A stretch of 47,103 nucleotides of DNA, from contig CAZNOX010000014.1 of the NCBI GenBank assembly GCA_964574875.1, positions 1 to 47,103 on the forward strand. Direction: 5' to 3'. The notes beneath the pieces were generated by a model. The model made no database searches and had not been told where the DNA came from. It saw only the letters and a list, made by a program, of their open reading frames with translations. The stretch is from DSCS01 sp035391585 (lineage in GTDB: Bacteria; Macinerneyibacteriota; Macinerneyibacteria; Macinerneyibacteriales; DSCS01). The position numbers and the translations under genes are program-made. Of this stretch, positions 40,860 to 47,103 are shown one piece after another (the first letter of the stretch is position 1; each line of letters begins with the position of its first letter).

Positions 40860-43031
40860 ATGGTTGCAAATCAGGGTTTGTTTCTGCTGGCCCCTATCGG
40901 GGCTCTGGCAGCCCTCTTCTTTGCTGTTCTTTTTTTCCGTTCCATGAAAAAGGCTGATGCCGGAACCGAGCGGATGCAGGCCATCGCAGGTTATGTCAAG
41001 GAAGGAGCCCAGGCTTATCTGTCTCAGCAGTATAAGGTGGTCTCCATCTTTTTCGGATTTGCTTTTCTCTTCTTTATTTTTCTGGCTTTTGTCCTGAAAG
41101 TCCAGTCTCCATGGGTCCCCTTCGCTTTTATCACAGGCGGTTTTTTCTCGGGACTGGCCGGGTACATCGGGATGAAGACGGCGACCCTGGCCTCAGTGAG
41201 AACCACGCAGGCAGCCCGGACATCCCTGAACAAGGCTCTTCAGATCGCTTTTCGAAGCGGCTCTGTTATGGGTCTGACTGTGGTGGGGCTGGCTCTTCTT
41301 GACATCTCCATCTGGTTCATCGTCCTCTATTACGGTGTCAAACTGCCTCTTCCTCAGGTGACGACGATCATGCTGAGTTTCGGGATCGGGGCTTCCTCCC
41401 AGGCGCTTTTTGCCCGTGTGGGGGGAGGGATCTATACAAAAGCCGCCGATGTGGGGGCTGACCTCGTGGGCAAGATCGAAGCGGGGATCCCCGAGGATGA
41501 CCCGCGCAATCCCGCGGTCATCGCTGATAATGTGGGGGATAATGTAGGTGATGTGGCCGGTATGGGCGCTGACCTTTATGAATCCTACTGCGGATCCATC
41601 CTTGCTGCCGCCGCCCTTGGCGTGGCTGCAGGGTTCGGGTTCAAAGGGGCCGTTCTGCCCATGATGATCGCCGCCATCGGGATCCTCCTGTCCATCATCG
41701 GGATCTTCAGTGTCAGGGTGCGCGAAGGAGCAGATCAGAACCAGCTTCTGCAGGCCCTCAACAGGGGGATCTATCTGAGTTCGGCCTTTATCATCGTGGC
41801 CTCTTTTATCCTGATCAAGATCCTCATCCCGGAGAATTTCGGAATTTTCTGGGCTGTTATCATCGGCCTGGGTGTGGGGATCGTCATCGGAAAATCGACG
41901 GAATACTTTACATCCTATGCCTATAATCCCACAAAAAAGATCGCAAGCCATGCTGAAACGGGGCCGGCCACGGTCATCATCAGCGGGCTGGGCGTGGGAA
42001 TGATCTCGACTATCGTTCCTGTGATCTCCGTGGCTCTGGGTATTCTTTTAAGTTATATCCTGGCCGGAGGATTTCAGCAGACATCCTACGGACTCTACGG
42101 GATCGCCATCGCCGCCGTGGGGATGCTCTCCACACTGGGGATCACACTGGCCACCGATGCCTACGGCCCCATCGCTGACAATGCCGGCGGAAACGCCGAG
42201 ATGAGTAAACTCCCCCATGAAGTCCGTGAGAGGACCGATGCCCTGGATTCTCTCGGGAACACCACAGCGGCCACAGGAAAAGGTTTTGCCATCGGATCGG
42301 CGGCGCTCACCGCACTGGCTCTTATCGCGGCCTATGTGGAAGAGATCAGGGCGGCATGGATTCATCTTTTTCAACTGGGGAAACTTTCTGAGACCATCAC
42401 CGTCTATGACAGAGTCATCGCCGTGAAAGAGGCGACCATGGGTGACTTTATGGCCTATTACAATGTGACCCTGGCGAATCCCATGGTCATTATCGGGCTC
42501 TTTATCGGGGCCATGCTTGCCTTCGGATTCAGCGGGCTCACCATGAATGCCGTGGGACGTTCAGCAGGAAAGATGGTGGATGAAGTCCGGCGTCAGTTCA
42601 AGACCATCAAAGGGATCCTCACCGGGGAGAAAGAGCCTGATTATGCCTCCTGTGTCCTCATCAGCACCAAAGCGGCCCAGAAGGAGATGATGATCCCGGC
42701 TCTTCTGGCTATTGTCATCCCCATCTTCGTGGGTCTTTTCCTGGGTGTGGCGGGTGTCATGGGGCTTCTGGCGGGAGCTCTCACAGCGGGATTCGTCCTT
42801 GCTGTCTTTATGGCCAACTCGGGAGGAGCCTGGGACAACGCTAAAAAATTCATTGAGACAGGAGCCGGGGGAGGAAAAGGCAGCGATGCCCATAAAGCCT
42901 CGATCATCGGGGATACCGTGGGAGACCCCTTTAAAGATACCTCCGGGCCCAGCCTTAATATTCTTATCAAACTCATGAGCATGGTCTCAGTGGTGGTCGC
43001 CGGCCTCATTGTGGCCTATCATATCTTTTAA
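40860..43031 (+). CDS. hppA: Membrane-bound pyrophosphatase, K+-dependent, Na+-pump type residues
   Basis: Inner-membrane pump driven by pyrophosphate hydrolysis; 723 residues with about 16 hydrophobic helices. The substrate site is clear (DVGADLVGKIEAGIPEDDPRNPA begins it; DNVGDNVGDVAGMG follows). A470 and G473 in GNTTAATGKG mark the K+-dependent subclass (K+-independent enzymes have Lys at the first position). E241 in ADLYESY sits at the helix-6 position where Na+ pumps have Glu, rather than one turn later as in plant-type H+ pumps. Na+ or dual Na+/H+ transport is therefore the likely activity. GAGGAGGT sets the ATG at 40860; a GTG six bases upstream is too close to it. Confidence 0.95.
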   Translation: MVANQGLFLLAPIGALAALFFAVLFFRSMKKADAGTERMQAIAGYVKEGAQAYLSQQYKVVSIFFGFAFLFFIFLAFVLKVQSPWVPFAFITGGFFSGLAGYIGMKTATLASVRTTQAARTSLNKALQIAFRSGSVMGLTVVGLALLDISIWFIVLYYGVKLPLPQVTTIMLSFGIGASSQALFARVGGGIYTKAADVGADLVGKIEAGIPEDDPRNPAVIADNVGDNVGDVAGMGADLYESYCGSILAAAALGVAAGFGFKGAVLPMMIAAIGILLSIIGIFSVRVREGADQNQLLQALNRGIYLSSAFIIVASFILIKILIPENFGIFWAVIIGLGVGIVIGKSTEYFTSYAYNPTKKIASHAETGPATVIISGLGVGMISTIVPVISVALGILLSYILAGGFQQTSYGLYGIAIAAVGMLSTLGITLATDAYGPIADNAGGNAEMSKLPHEVRERTDALDSLGNTTAATGKGFAIGSAALTALALIAAYVEEIRAAWIHLFQLGKLSETITVYDRVIAVKEATMGDFMAYYNVTLANPMVIIGLFIGAMLAFGFSGLTMNAVGRSAGKMVDEVRRQFKTIKGILTGEKEPDYASCVLISTKAAQKEMMIPALLAIVIPIFVGLFLGVAGVMGLLAGALTAGFVLAVFMANSGGAWDNAKKFIETGAGGGKGSDAHKASIIGDTVGDPFKDTSGPSLNILIKLMSMVSVVVAGLIVAYHIF

Positions 43032-43037
43032 ATTCTG

Positions 43038-43063
43038 AGAGGGAGCTTCGGCTCCCTCTTTTT
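43038..43063 (+). terminator. Rho-independent terminator after hppA
   Basis: A 9-bp stem (43038-43046 with 43051-43059) capped by a TTCG tetraloop and followed by a T-tract. The next promoter starts three bases later. Confidence 0.9.
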
Positions 43064-43065
43064 CT

Positions 43066-43093
43066 TTGACCTCTGCAGGAAAATGACTATACT
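43066..43093 (+). promoter_or_regulatory. Promoter of the yibE/F-like gene, leaderless
   Basis: -35 TTGACC (43066-43071), 16-base spacer, -10 TATACT (43088-43093). Six bases separate the -10 from the ATG at 43100, so transcription should start at the start codon; no ribosome site is present. Confidence 0.7.
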
Positions 43094-43099
43094 TCTTTC

Positions 43100-44200
43100 A
43101 TGATTGTCTTGAAACGTTTGTCTCTCGTCCTGATGATGATCTGTCTTGCAGGCACTGTTTTTGCCGGTGAAACACGGTATATCAGGGCCCGTGTCATGGA
43201 GATCATGAACGAAGAAGCTGTGACGAGCCTGCCCGAAGAGACGGTGCTGCGTCAGACCGCACTCATCCGTCCTGCAGAAGGCCCCGATCACGGAAAAGTC
43301 ATCACCATGACACTGGATTACTCTCCTGACAGCCCTCTTGAACGGGGGCTGGCAAAAGGGAACCGTATTATCGTTTATCAGGATGGAGATTCGGGCGAGT
43401 ATGTCTTCTACAGTTTTGACCGGACATGGGGCATCATCACCATCATCCTTCTCTTCAGTGTGGCGACGATCCTCATCGGGAAAGGGAAGGGGCTTCGCGC
43501 CCTGATCAGCCTGGGAGTCACCCTTCTTGTGATCCTGAAGCTCTTTATCCCCTTGCTTCTGGCCGGGGTCCCCATTGTGATCCTGACCTTTTTTACCTGT
43601 GCTGTGGTTACCGTGGTGACCCTGGTCCTTCTCAACGGATTCGGGCTCAAGACACTGGCGGCCCTCACGGGGATCGTGGGCGGATTGGCAGCATCCGGAG
43701 TCATCGCCCTTCTTTTTCAGCAGATGATGAAGCTGTCCGGGATCAATATGAGGGAGGCCCAGATGCTCAGGTATATGCCTCAGCAGGGCCATTTTTCCAT
43801 TGCAGGGCTTCTCTTTGCCGGTATTGTCATCGGAGCCCTGGGGGCGGTCATGGACGTGGGGGTGGAACTGGCCTCCTCCATGAAAGAGATCAAAGATGCC
43901 GCCCCGCACCTGAGCCGGAGGGCTCATATGAAGGCCGGCATGAATGTGGGCCGGGATATCATCGGGACCATGACCAACACACTGATCCTGGCCTATACAG
44001 GAGCCTCGCTCCCTCTTCTTCTTCTTTTTCACGCTTATCAGTGGCCGGCCATGCGGACAGTCAACCTTGACATGATCGCTTCGGAAATATTGCGCGGGTT
44101 CGCCGGAAGCCTGGGACTCATCGTCACCGTTCCCGCAACTGTCGCTGTTTCAGCGTTCATCCTGACACCCAGAGAGAAGCCGGGGAGAGCTGTCCCGTGA
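43100..44200 (+). CDS. YibE/F family membrane protein
   Basis: A 366-residue membrane protein of the YibE/F family (function not established). A signal-like N-terminal helix (LSLVLMMICLAGTVFA) precedes an extracytoplasmic strand-rich domain at about 23-105, then seven or so transmembrane helices. Family-typical stretches include GIVGGLAASGVIALL, GALGAVMDVGVELASSMKEI and RDIIGTMTNTLILAYTGASL. The ATG at 43100 is supported by the promoter six bases upstream. It is monocistronic or ends before the promoter of the M23 gene. Confidence 0.88.
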   Translation: MIVLKRLSLVLMMICLAGTVFAGETRYIRARVMEIMNEEAVTSLPEETVLRQTALIRPAEGPDHGKVITMTLDYSPDSPLERGLAKGNRIIVYQDGDSGEYVFYSFDRTWGIITIILLFSVATILIGKGKGLRALISLGVTLLVILKLFIPLLLAGVPIVILTFFTCAVVTVVTLVLLNGFGLKTLAALTGIVGGLAASGVIALLFQQMMKLSGINMREAQMLRYMPQQGHFSIAGLLFAGIVIGALGAVMDVGVELASSMKEIKDAAPHLSRRAHMKAGMNVGRDIIGTMTNTLILAYTGASLPLLLLFHAYQWPAMRTVNLDMIASEILRGFAGSLGLIVTVPATVAVSAFILTPREKPGRAVP

Positions 44201-44210
44201 CGGATATCTC

Positions 44211-44238
44211 TTGAAAAGAGGAGAGGCTTTGATATAAT
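44211..44238 (+). promoter_or_regulatory. Promoter of the M23-bactofilin-atp unit
   Basis: -35 TTGAAA (44211-44216), 16-base spacer, perfect -10 TATAAT (44233-44238). The predicted start near 44245 leaves a 14-base leader with GGGAG before the ATG at 44259. The downstream genes lie close together (13, 1, 46 and 8 bases apart or overlapping), so the ATP synthase genes may be read from here. Confidence 0.75.
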
Positions 44239-44258
44239 CGAGGCGACTGGGAGAAAAA

Positions 44259-45095
44259 ATGAAAAAAATTACTGTTATGATCGTCCCCCCGGGGAGTTCA
44301 AAGATCTTCAAATTCCAACTGGGAAGGATTCCTTTTCTTCTGCTTACAGCTGTTCTTCTGGGGGTCCTGGTCTACAGTGTCTGGATGATCTTCAATTTTT
44401 CAACGTTTATCTACGAAAAGGAAAAGAACAAGACATTAGCGTCACGGTATGACCTTCTCGTCAAAGAGAGGGAAGAGGACAAGAAGAAGCTTGAGAAGAT
44501 CAGGAAAGACCTCTCGGAGATGGAGTCTCTCCTTGGAAAGATCTCTAATCTCATCGGAGTGGATATGAGTTTTGAGAAGACAGCCGAGGAGCGTTTCGAT
44601 GAATCCACATATGAATCAAAATGGATCGGCGACACCCTGAAAGAGTACAGCTATATCTCCCGGGACAGTTTTCTGCGCCTTTCCACACCGCCATACATTC
44701 CGCTCAACGGGTGGATCTCTTCACGGTTCGATTATCGGCAGTCTCCCTTCACTTCGGAGCGTCTGTTCCATTACGGAGTGGATATCATCGCTCCTGAAGG
44801 GCGCATCATCAGAGCGGCTTCAGACGGGATCGTCGTGAACATCAAAAACGACGATATCCTGGGGAAAGTGATCTATATCTACCACCGCTGGGGTTATGTG
44901 ACCATCTACGGCCATACAAGCCAGGTCTACAAATCCATAGGCGATACCGTGACCATGGGAGAACCCATCGGTGAAGTGGGCGTGACGGGAAAGACCACAG
45001 GGCCCCATCTTCACTATCAGATCGAACTTCTTCATATGCCCGTCAATCCCGAGATCTCAGGGATGAAAATCGCAAACAAGACGTTAATACGATAA
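44259..45095 (+). CDS. M23 (LytM-type) peptidoglycan endopeptidase, membrane anchored
   Basis: A zinc metallopeptidase that cuts peptide cross-links in peptidoglycan. It has 278 residues: a short cytoplasmic N-terminus, one transmembrane helix at about 25-45, a coiled coil at about 50-95 and a C-terminal M23 domain. Zinc ligands are H171 and D175 (HYGVD) and H252 (HLH, 250-252), so the site is complete. The bactofilin gene follows 13 bases later. In several bacteria, M23 peptidase and bactofilin act together in cell shape. Confidence 0.92.
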   Translation: MKKITVMIVPPGSSKIFKFQLGRIPFLLLTAVLLGVLVYSVWMIFNFSTFIYEKEKNKTLASRYDLLVKEREEDKKKLEKIRKDLSEMESLLGKISNLIGVDMSFEKTAEERFDESTYESKWIGDTLKEYSYISRDSFLRLSTPPYIPLNGWISSRFDYRQSPFTSERLFHYGVDIIAPEGRIIRAASDGIVVNIKNDDILGKVIYIYHRWGYVTIYGHTSQVYKSIGDTVTMGEPIGEVGVTGKTTGPHLHYQIELLHMPVNPEISGMKIANKTLIR

Positions 45096-45108
45096 ACAGG
45101 AGGGAACA

Positions 45109-45441
45109 ATGGCAGAAAAGACATTTGAGATGAATACCATACTCGGTGAAAACTCGACTTATGAGGGGACGCTCAACGTCAGAGGCAGTCTGCGTATAGA
45201 AGGCAATTTTAACGGGGAGATCTCCGCTGACTCTCTTGTCATCGGGAAAAAAGCCAAAGTCCATGCTGATGTCAAGGCCTCGACTATTATCGTGGGCGGT
45301 GTCGTCGAAGGGAACATTCTTGAAAACAAGCAGTTGACGCTTCAGTCCACAGGACGCATTGTGGGGGATGTCCAGACTGAGAAACTCACCGTAGAAGAAG
45401 GAGCTCTCCTCCACGGAAAATGCAATATGACGGCCAAGTAA
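45109..45441 (+). CDS. Bactofilin
   Basis: A cytoskeletal polymer-forming protein of 110 residues with the DUF583 beta-helix. Short repeats of hydrophobic strands alternate with Gly turns (RGSLRIEGNFNGEISA, VHADVKASTIIVGG, GNILENKQLTL), flanked by a short tail. It probably scaffolds the M23 peptidase at the membrane. AGGAGGG precedes the ATG. Only one base separates it from atpZ, so it is co-transcribed with the ATP synthase genes. Confidence 0.92.
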   Translation: MAEKTFEMNTILGENSTYEGTLNVRGSLRIEGNFNGEISADSLVIGKKAKVHADVKASTIIVGGVVEGNILENKQLTLQSTGRIVGDVQTEKLTVEEGALLHGKCNMTAK

Positions 45442-45442
45442 G

Positions 45443-45691
45443 ATGAGGCCGGGGCTCAAATACTTTGTCCTTTTTTCCCAGATCAGCTTTGTCGTGGTGA
45501 TATCCATCGTCCTTTTCCTCTACCTGGGGACGCTGCTGGACAAGCATGTCACAGGCCACAACGGGCTCTTCACCGTTCTCGGGCTGGTCCTGGGCCTGGG
45601 GTCCGCAGGGTATAACACCTACAAGCTTTTTCTCCGGTTTTTGGAGGAGGTCAAAAAGGACGAAAAAGAGGAGCAGGAAAAAAAGACTTGA
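45443..45691 (+). CDS. atpZ: AtpZ/AtpI-family small membrane protein
   Basis: An 82-residue protein with two transmembrane helices (about 9-29 and 42-62) and a charged Lys/Glu-rich C-terminal tail. The first helix and the G-x-x-L-D-x-H turn (LGTLLDKHV) match the AtpZ family found at the head of F-type ATP synthase operons, where it has been linked to divalent cation transport or assembly. It starts one base after the bactofilin stop and is followed by ATP synthase subunit I. Confidence 0.8.
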   Translation: MRPGLKYFVLFSQISFVVVISIVLFLYLGTLLDKHVTGHNGLFTVLGLVLGLGSAGYNTYKLFLRFLEEVKKDEKEEQEKKT

Positions 45692-45737
45692 AGTGAGTCA
45701 CAGAACCAGTATTATTTCACGGCGGAGGAGTGGTAGA

Positions 45738-46115
45738 GTGGAATATCATATGATGAAATTGCTGATCGGAAAGATCCTGATCTTTATTGCACTGATCCTG
45801 ACAACTCTTCTCTACATCATTTTCACGCCTGCCGTAGCCTTCGGTTTTGCCGTGGGTATCCTGGCCATGCTCATCAACTGGAAACTTTTGGCCTATCAGA
45901 ATGAAAAGACCCTGCGGGAAAAGAAAAATCCCGGTTTTGTCTATGCCTTTGTCTTTTTAAGATATGCCATCATGGCCGGACTTCTTGTGGGCGCTTTTGT
46001 CGCCAGGAACATCAACGGATATATGGCCCTGGCCGGGCTGCTTTTTTCGCAAGTCTATATCTTTGTCTTTGCGCTCATTCTGTCCAATAAAGAAAGGGGA
46101 CAACACGATGCATGA
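45738..46115 (+). CDS. atpI: ATP synthase subunit I
   Basis: A 125-residue membrane protein with four hydrophobic helices, in the position and size of ATP synthase subunit I (AtpI), an assembly factor for the c-ring in Na+-type enzymes. Translation starts at GTG 45738 (MEYHMMKLL), because GGAGG at 45724-45728 is 9 bases upstream; the ATGs at 45750 and 45753 are too far from it. The stop overlaps the atpB ATG by 8 bases. Confidence 0.82.
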   Translation: MEYHMMKLLIGKILIFIALILTTLLYIIFTPAVAFGFAVGILAMLINWKLLAYQNEKTLREKKNPGFVYAFVFLRYAIMAGLLVGAFVARNINGYMALAGLLFSQVYIFVFALILSNKERGQHDA

Positions 46116-46806
46116 AGTGGGGGTCGTCCAGACAGCCTCCTTTGACCTGGGGCCTCTTCATATTGTCTTCAATCCTGTGACTCTTCTCATGACGTGGATC
46201 GTCATCGCGCTGATCCTGATCACTTTCATCTGGCTTTCCCGCAAGATGAAACAGGTCCCCGGCCGACGGCAGGCGGCTGTAGAGATGGTCATGGAGATGT
46301 TTGACAATCTTGTGAAAGAGACCATCGGGAAGGATTACCGGCGCTATCTTCCCCTGATCCTCACGATTTTTCTTTTTGTCCTCTTTTCCAACTGGGTGGG
46401 GATCATTCCGTTCATGCAGGAGCCCACAAAAGACCTGAACACTCCCCTGGGGCTTGCCGTGATCGTCTTTTTTGTGACCCATTTTTCAGGGATCAAATAC
46501 AACGGGCTTTTCGGTTATATCAAGAGTTTTTTTGAGCCCATCCCTTTTCTTTTTCCTCTCAATGTGGTGGGAGAGATCGGAAAATTCGTCTCTCTCTTTT
46601 TTCGTCTTTTCGGAAATATTTTCGGCGGGTCGGTTATCATCTGGGTGGCCTACACCATGCTGATGTCCAGCTGGTGGACCTCATGGATCCTTGTGGCCCT
46701 CGGGCCTTTTCTGGCCGGGTTTTTCGGCCTTTTCGTGGGGCTTATCCAGGCCTTTGTCTTTATGATGCTGTCCATGACCTACATTGCCGTGGCTAAAAAC
46801 CAATAG
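46108..46806 (+). CDS. atpB: F-type ATP synthase subunit a
   Basis: Stator channel subunit that carries ions to the c-ring. The 232 residues have about five or six transmembrane helices. The essential arginine is R166 in FFRLFGNIFGG, and the family block PTKDLNTPLGLA (about 106-117) and the C-terminal QAFVFMMLSMTYI are present. AGGGGA precedes the ATG inside the end of subunit I. The gene for subunit c starts 8 bases after the stop. Confidence 0.96.
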   Translation: MHEVGVVQTASFDLGPLHIVFNPVTLLMTWIVIALILITFIWLSRKMKQVPGRRQAAVEMVMEMFDNLVKETIGKDYRRYLPLILTIFLFVLFSNWVGIIPFMQEPTKDLNTPLGLAVIVFFVTHFSGIKYNGLFGYIKSFFEPIPFLFPLNVVGEIGKFVSLFFRLFGNIFGGSVIIWVAYTMLMSSWWTSWILVALGPFLAGFFGLFVGLIQAFVFMMLSMTYIAVAKNQ

Positions 46807-46814
46807 GAGTGTGC

Positions 46815-47103
46815 ATGAACTGGACTGAAATTGTGACATTGCTCAGTGCCGGCATCGCCATGGGCCTGGGGGCTATCGGATCCGGAGTGGGGGAGGGATT
46901 CGCTGCAGGGAAAGCTGTGGAGGCCACTTCACGTCAGCCCGGAGTCGCCGACAAGATCATGAAGACCATGCTCATCGGACAGGCTGTGGCTGAATCCACG
47001 GGGATCTACTCCCTTGTCGTCGCGCTTCTTCTTCTCTTCGCCGCGCCAAAAGAGGCCGGGATCGTCAAAGCCATGGCTCTTCTCGGAGCGGGGTTCAGCA
47101 TGG
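46815..47103 (+). CDS. atpE: ATP synthase subunit c, Na+ type, probably a two-hairpin fusion (cut by the window end)
   Basis: Rotor subunit of the F-type ATP synthase, 96 residues seen and still open at the edge. The first hairpin has E60, S61, T62 and Y65 (AESTGIY), V58, and E27 (GVGEGF), matching the Na+ site of Ilyobacter c (Q32, V63, E65, S66, T67, Y70) but with Glu for Q32, like the two-carboxylate Fusobacterium type. Single-hairpin c subunits end after about 75-90 residues. Here, after LLLLFAAP, the frame continues with LLGAGFSM, which repeats LLSAGIAM at residues 9-16 of the same protein. A fused second hairpin is the likely reading. GGAGTG sits before the ATG. Confidence 0.92.
   Translation, partial: MNWTEIVTLLSAGIAMGLGAIGSGVGEGFAAGKAVEATSRQPGVADKIMKTMLIGQAVAESTGIYSLVVALLLLFAAPKEAGIVKAMALLGAGFSM

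Noticed and set aside
1..47103. CRISPR arrays, insertion sequences, integrases of prophage type, toxin-antitoxin pairs.
   Set aside because: No regularly spaced repeats, transposase motifs or paired small toxin/antitoxin genes were seen; the single tyrosine recombinase is a housekeeping Xer protein in a conserved gene order.

Overview
The window carries about 45 densely packed genes of a bacterium. Several genes point to a diderm (Gram-negative type) envelope: a family-9 (heptosyltransferase-like) glycosyltransferase, an RlpA-SPOR protein, a lipoprotein, and bactofilin paired with an M23 peptidase. A YqhD/BDH-type iron alcohol dehydrogenase, a membrane pyrophosphatase and an RseC-type protein fit an anaerobic or fermentative life. 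I cannot assign a phylum from sequence alone. I see no insertion sequences, prophage, CRISPR or tRNA genes; the region is chromosomal core with a few unusual genes.

Layout. (1) 2-3317: four tightly coupled, unrecognised membrane proteins. (2) 3398-9221: KtrB/TrkH-type and KtrA/TrkA-type K+ transport proteins, asparaginase, RlpA and an ABC-F ATPase in one overlapping run. (3) 9252-15569: a small membrane protein, a membrane-anchored zinc-ribbon protein with three L7/L12-CTD-like repeats, a minimal ComEC, a convergent M28 lipoprotein that lacks key catalytic residues, and an iron alcohol dehydrogenase. (4) 15578-20623: a 1681-residue pseudokinase/degenerate P-loop/TPR/GAF/GGDEF-like protein. 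(5) 20664-26548: an Mpv17-like protein, RseC, TopA, XerC/D, HslV (no adjacent HslU), RNase PH and RdgB. (6) 26605-31229: the hrcA-grpE-dnaK-dnaJ heat-shock operon behind a CIRCE operator. (7) 31296-33684: a prepilin-like protein with its own promoter and terminator, then two glycosyltransferases. (8) 33678-36243, minus strand: SRP RNA, dnaX, ebfC, recR. (9) 36340-40623: flavin reductase, Rrf2 regulator, nadA, mutS2. (10) 40654-47103: a K+-dependent membrane pyrophosphatase of the Na+ type with a structured leader, YibE/F, M23 peptidase, bactofilin, then the start of an F-type ATP synthase operon (atpZ, subunit I, a, c).

Main observations. The c subunit gene runs past the usual single-hairpin length and starts to repeat its own N-terminal motif, so it is probably a fused two-hairpin c subunit. 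Its first hairpin carries a Na+-type site with a second carboxylate. The pyrophosphatase also has Na+-type residues. Together these suggest Na+-based bioenergetics. Four genes have sigma-70-like promoters placed so that transcription should start at or within about 3 nt of the ATG, with no Shine-Dalgarno sequence: leaderless mRNAs. Most recognisable promoters here have a 16-nt spacer.
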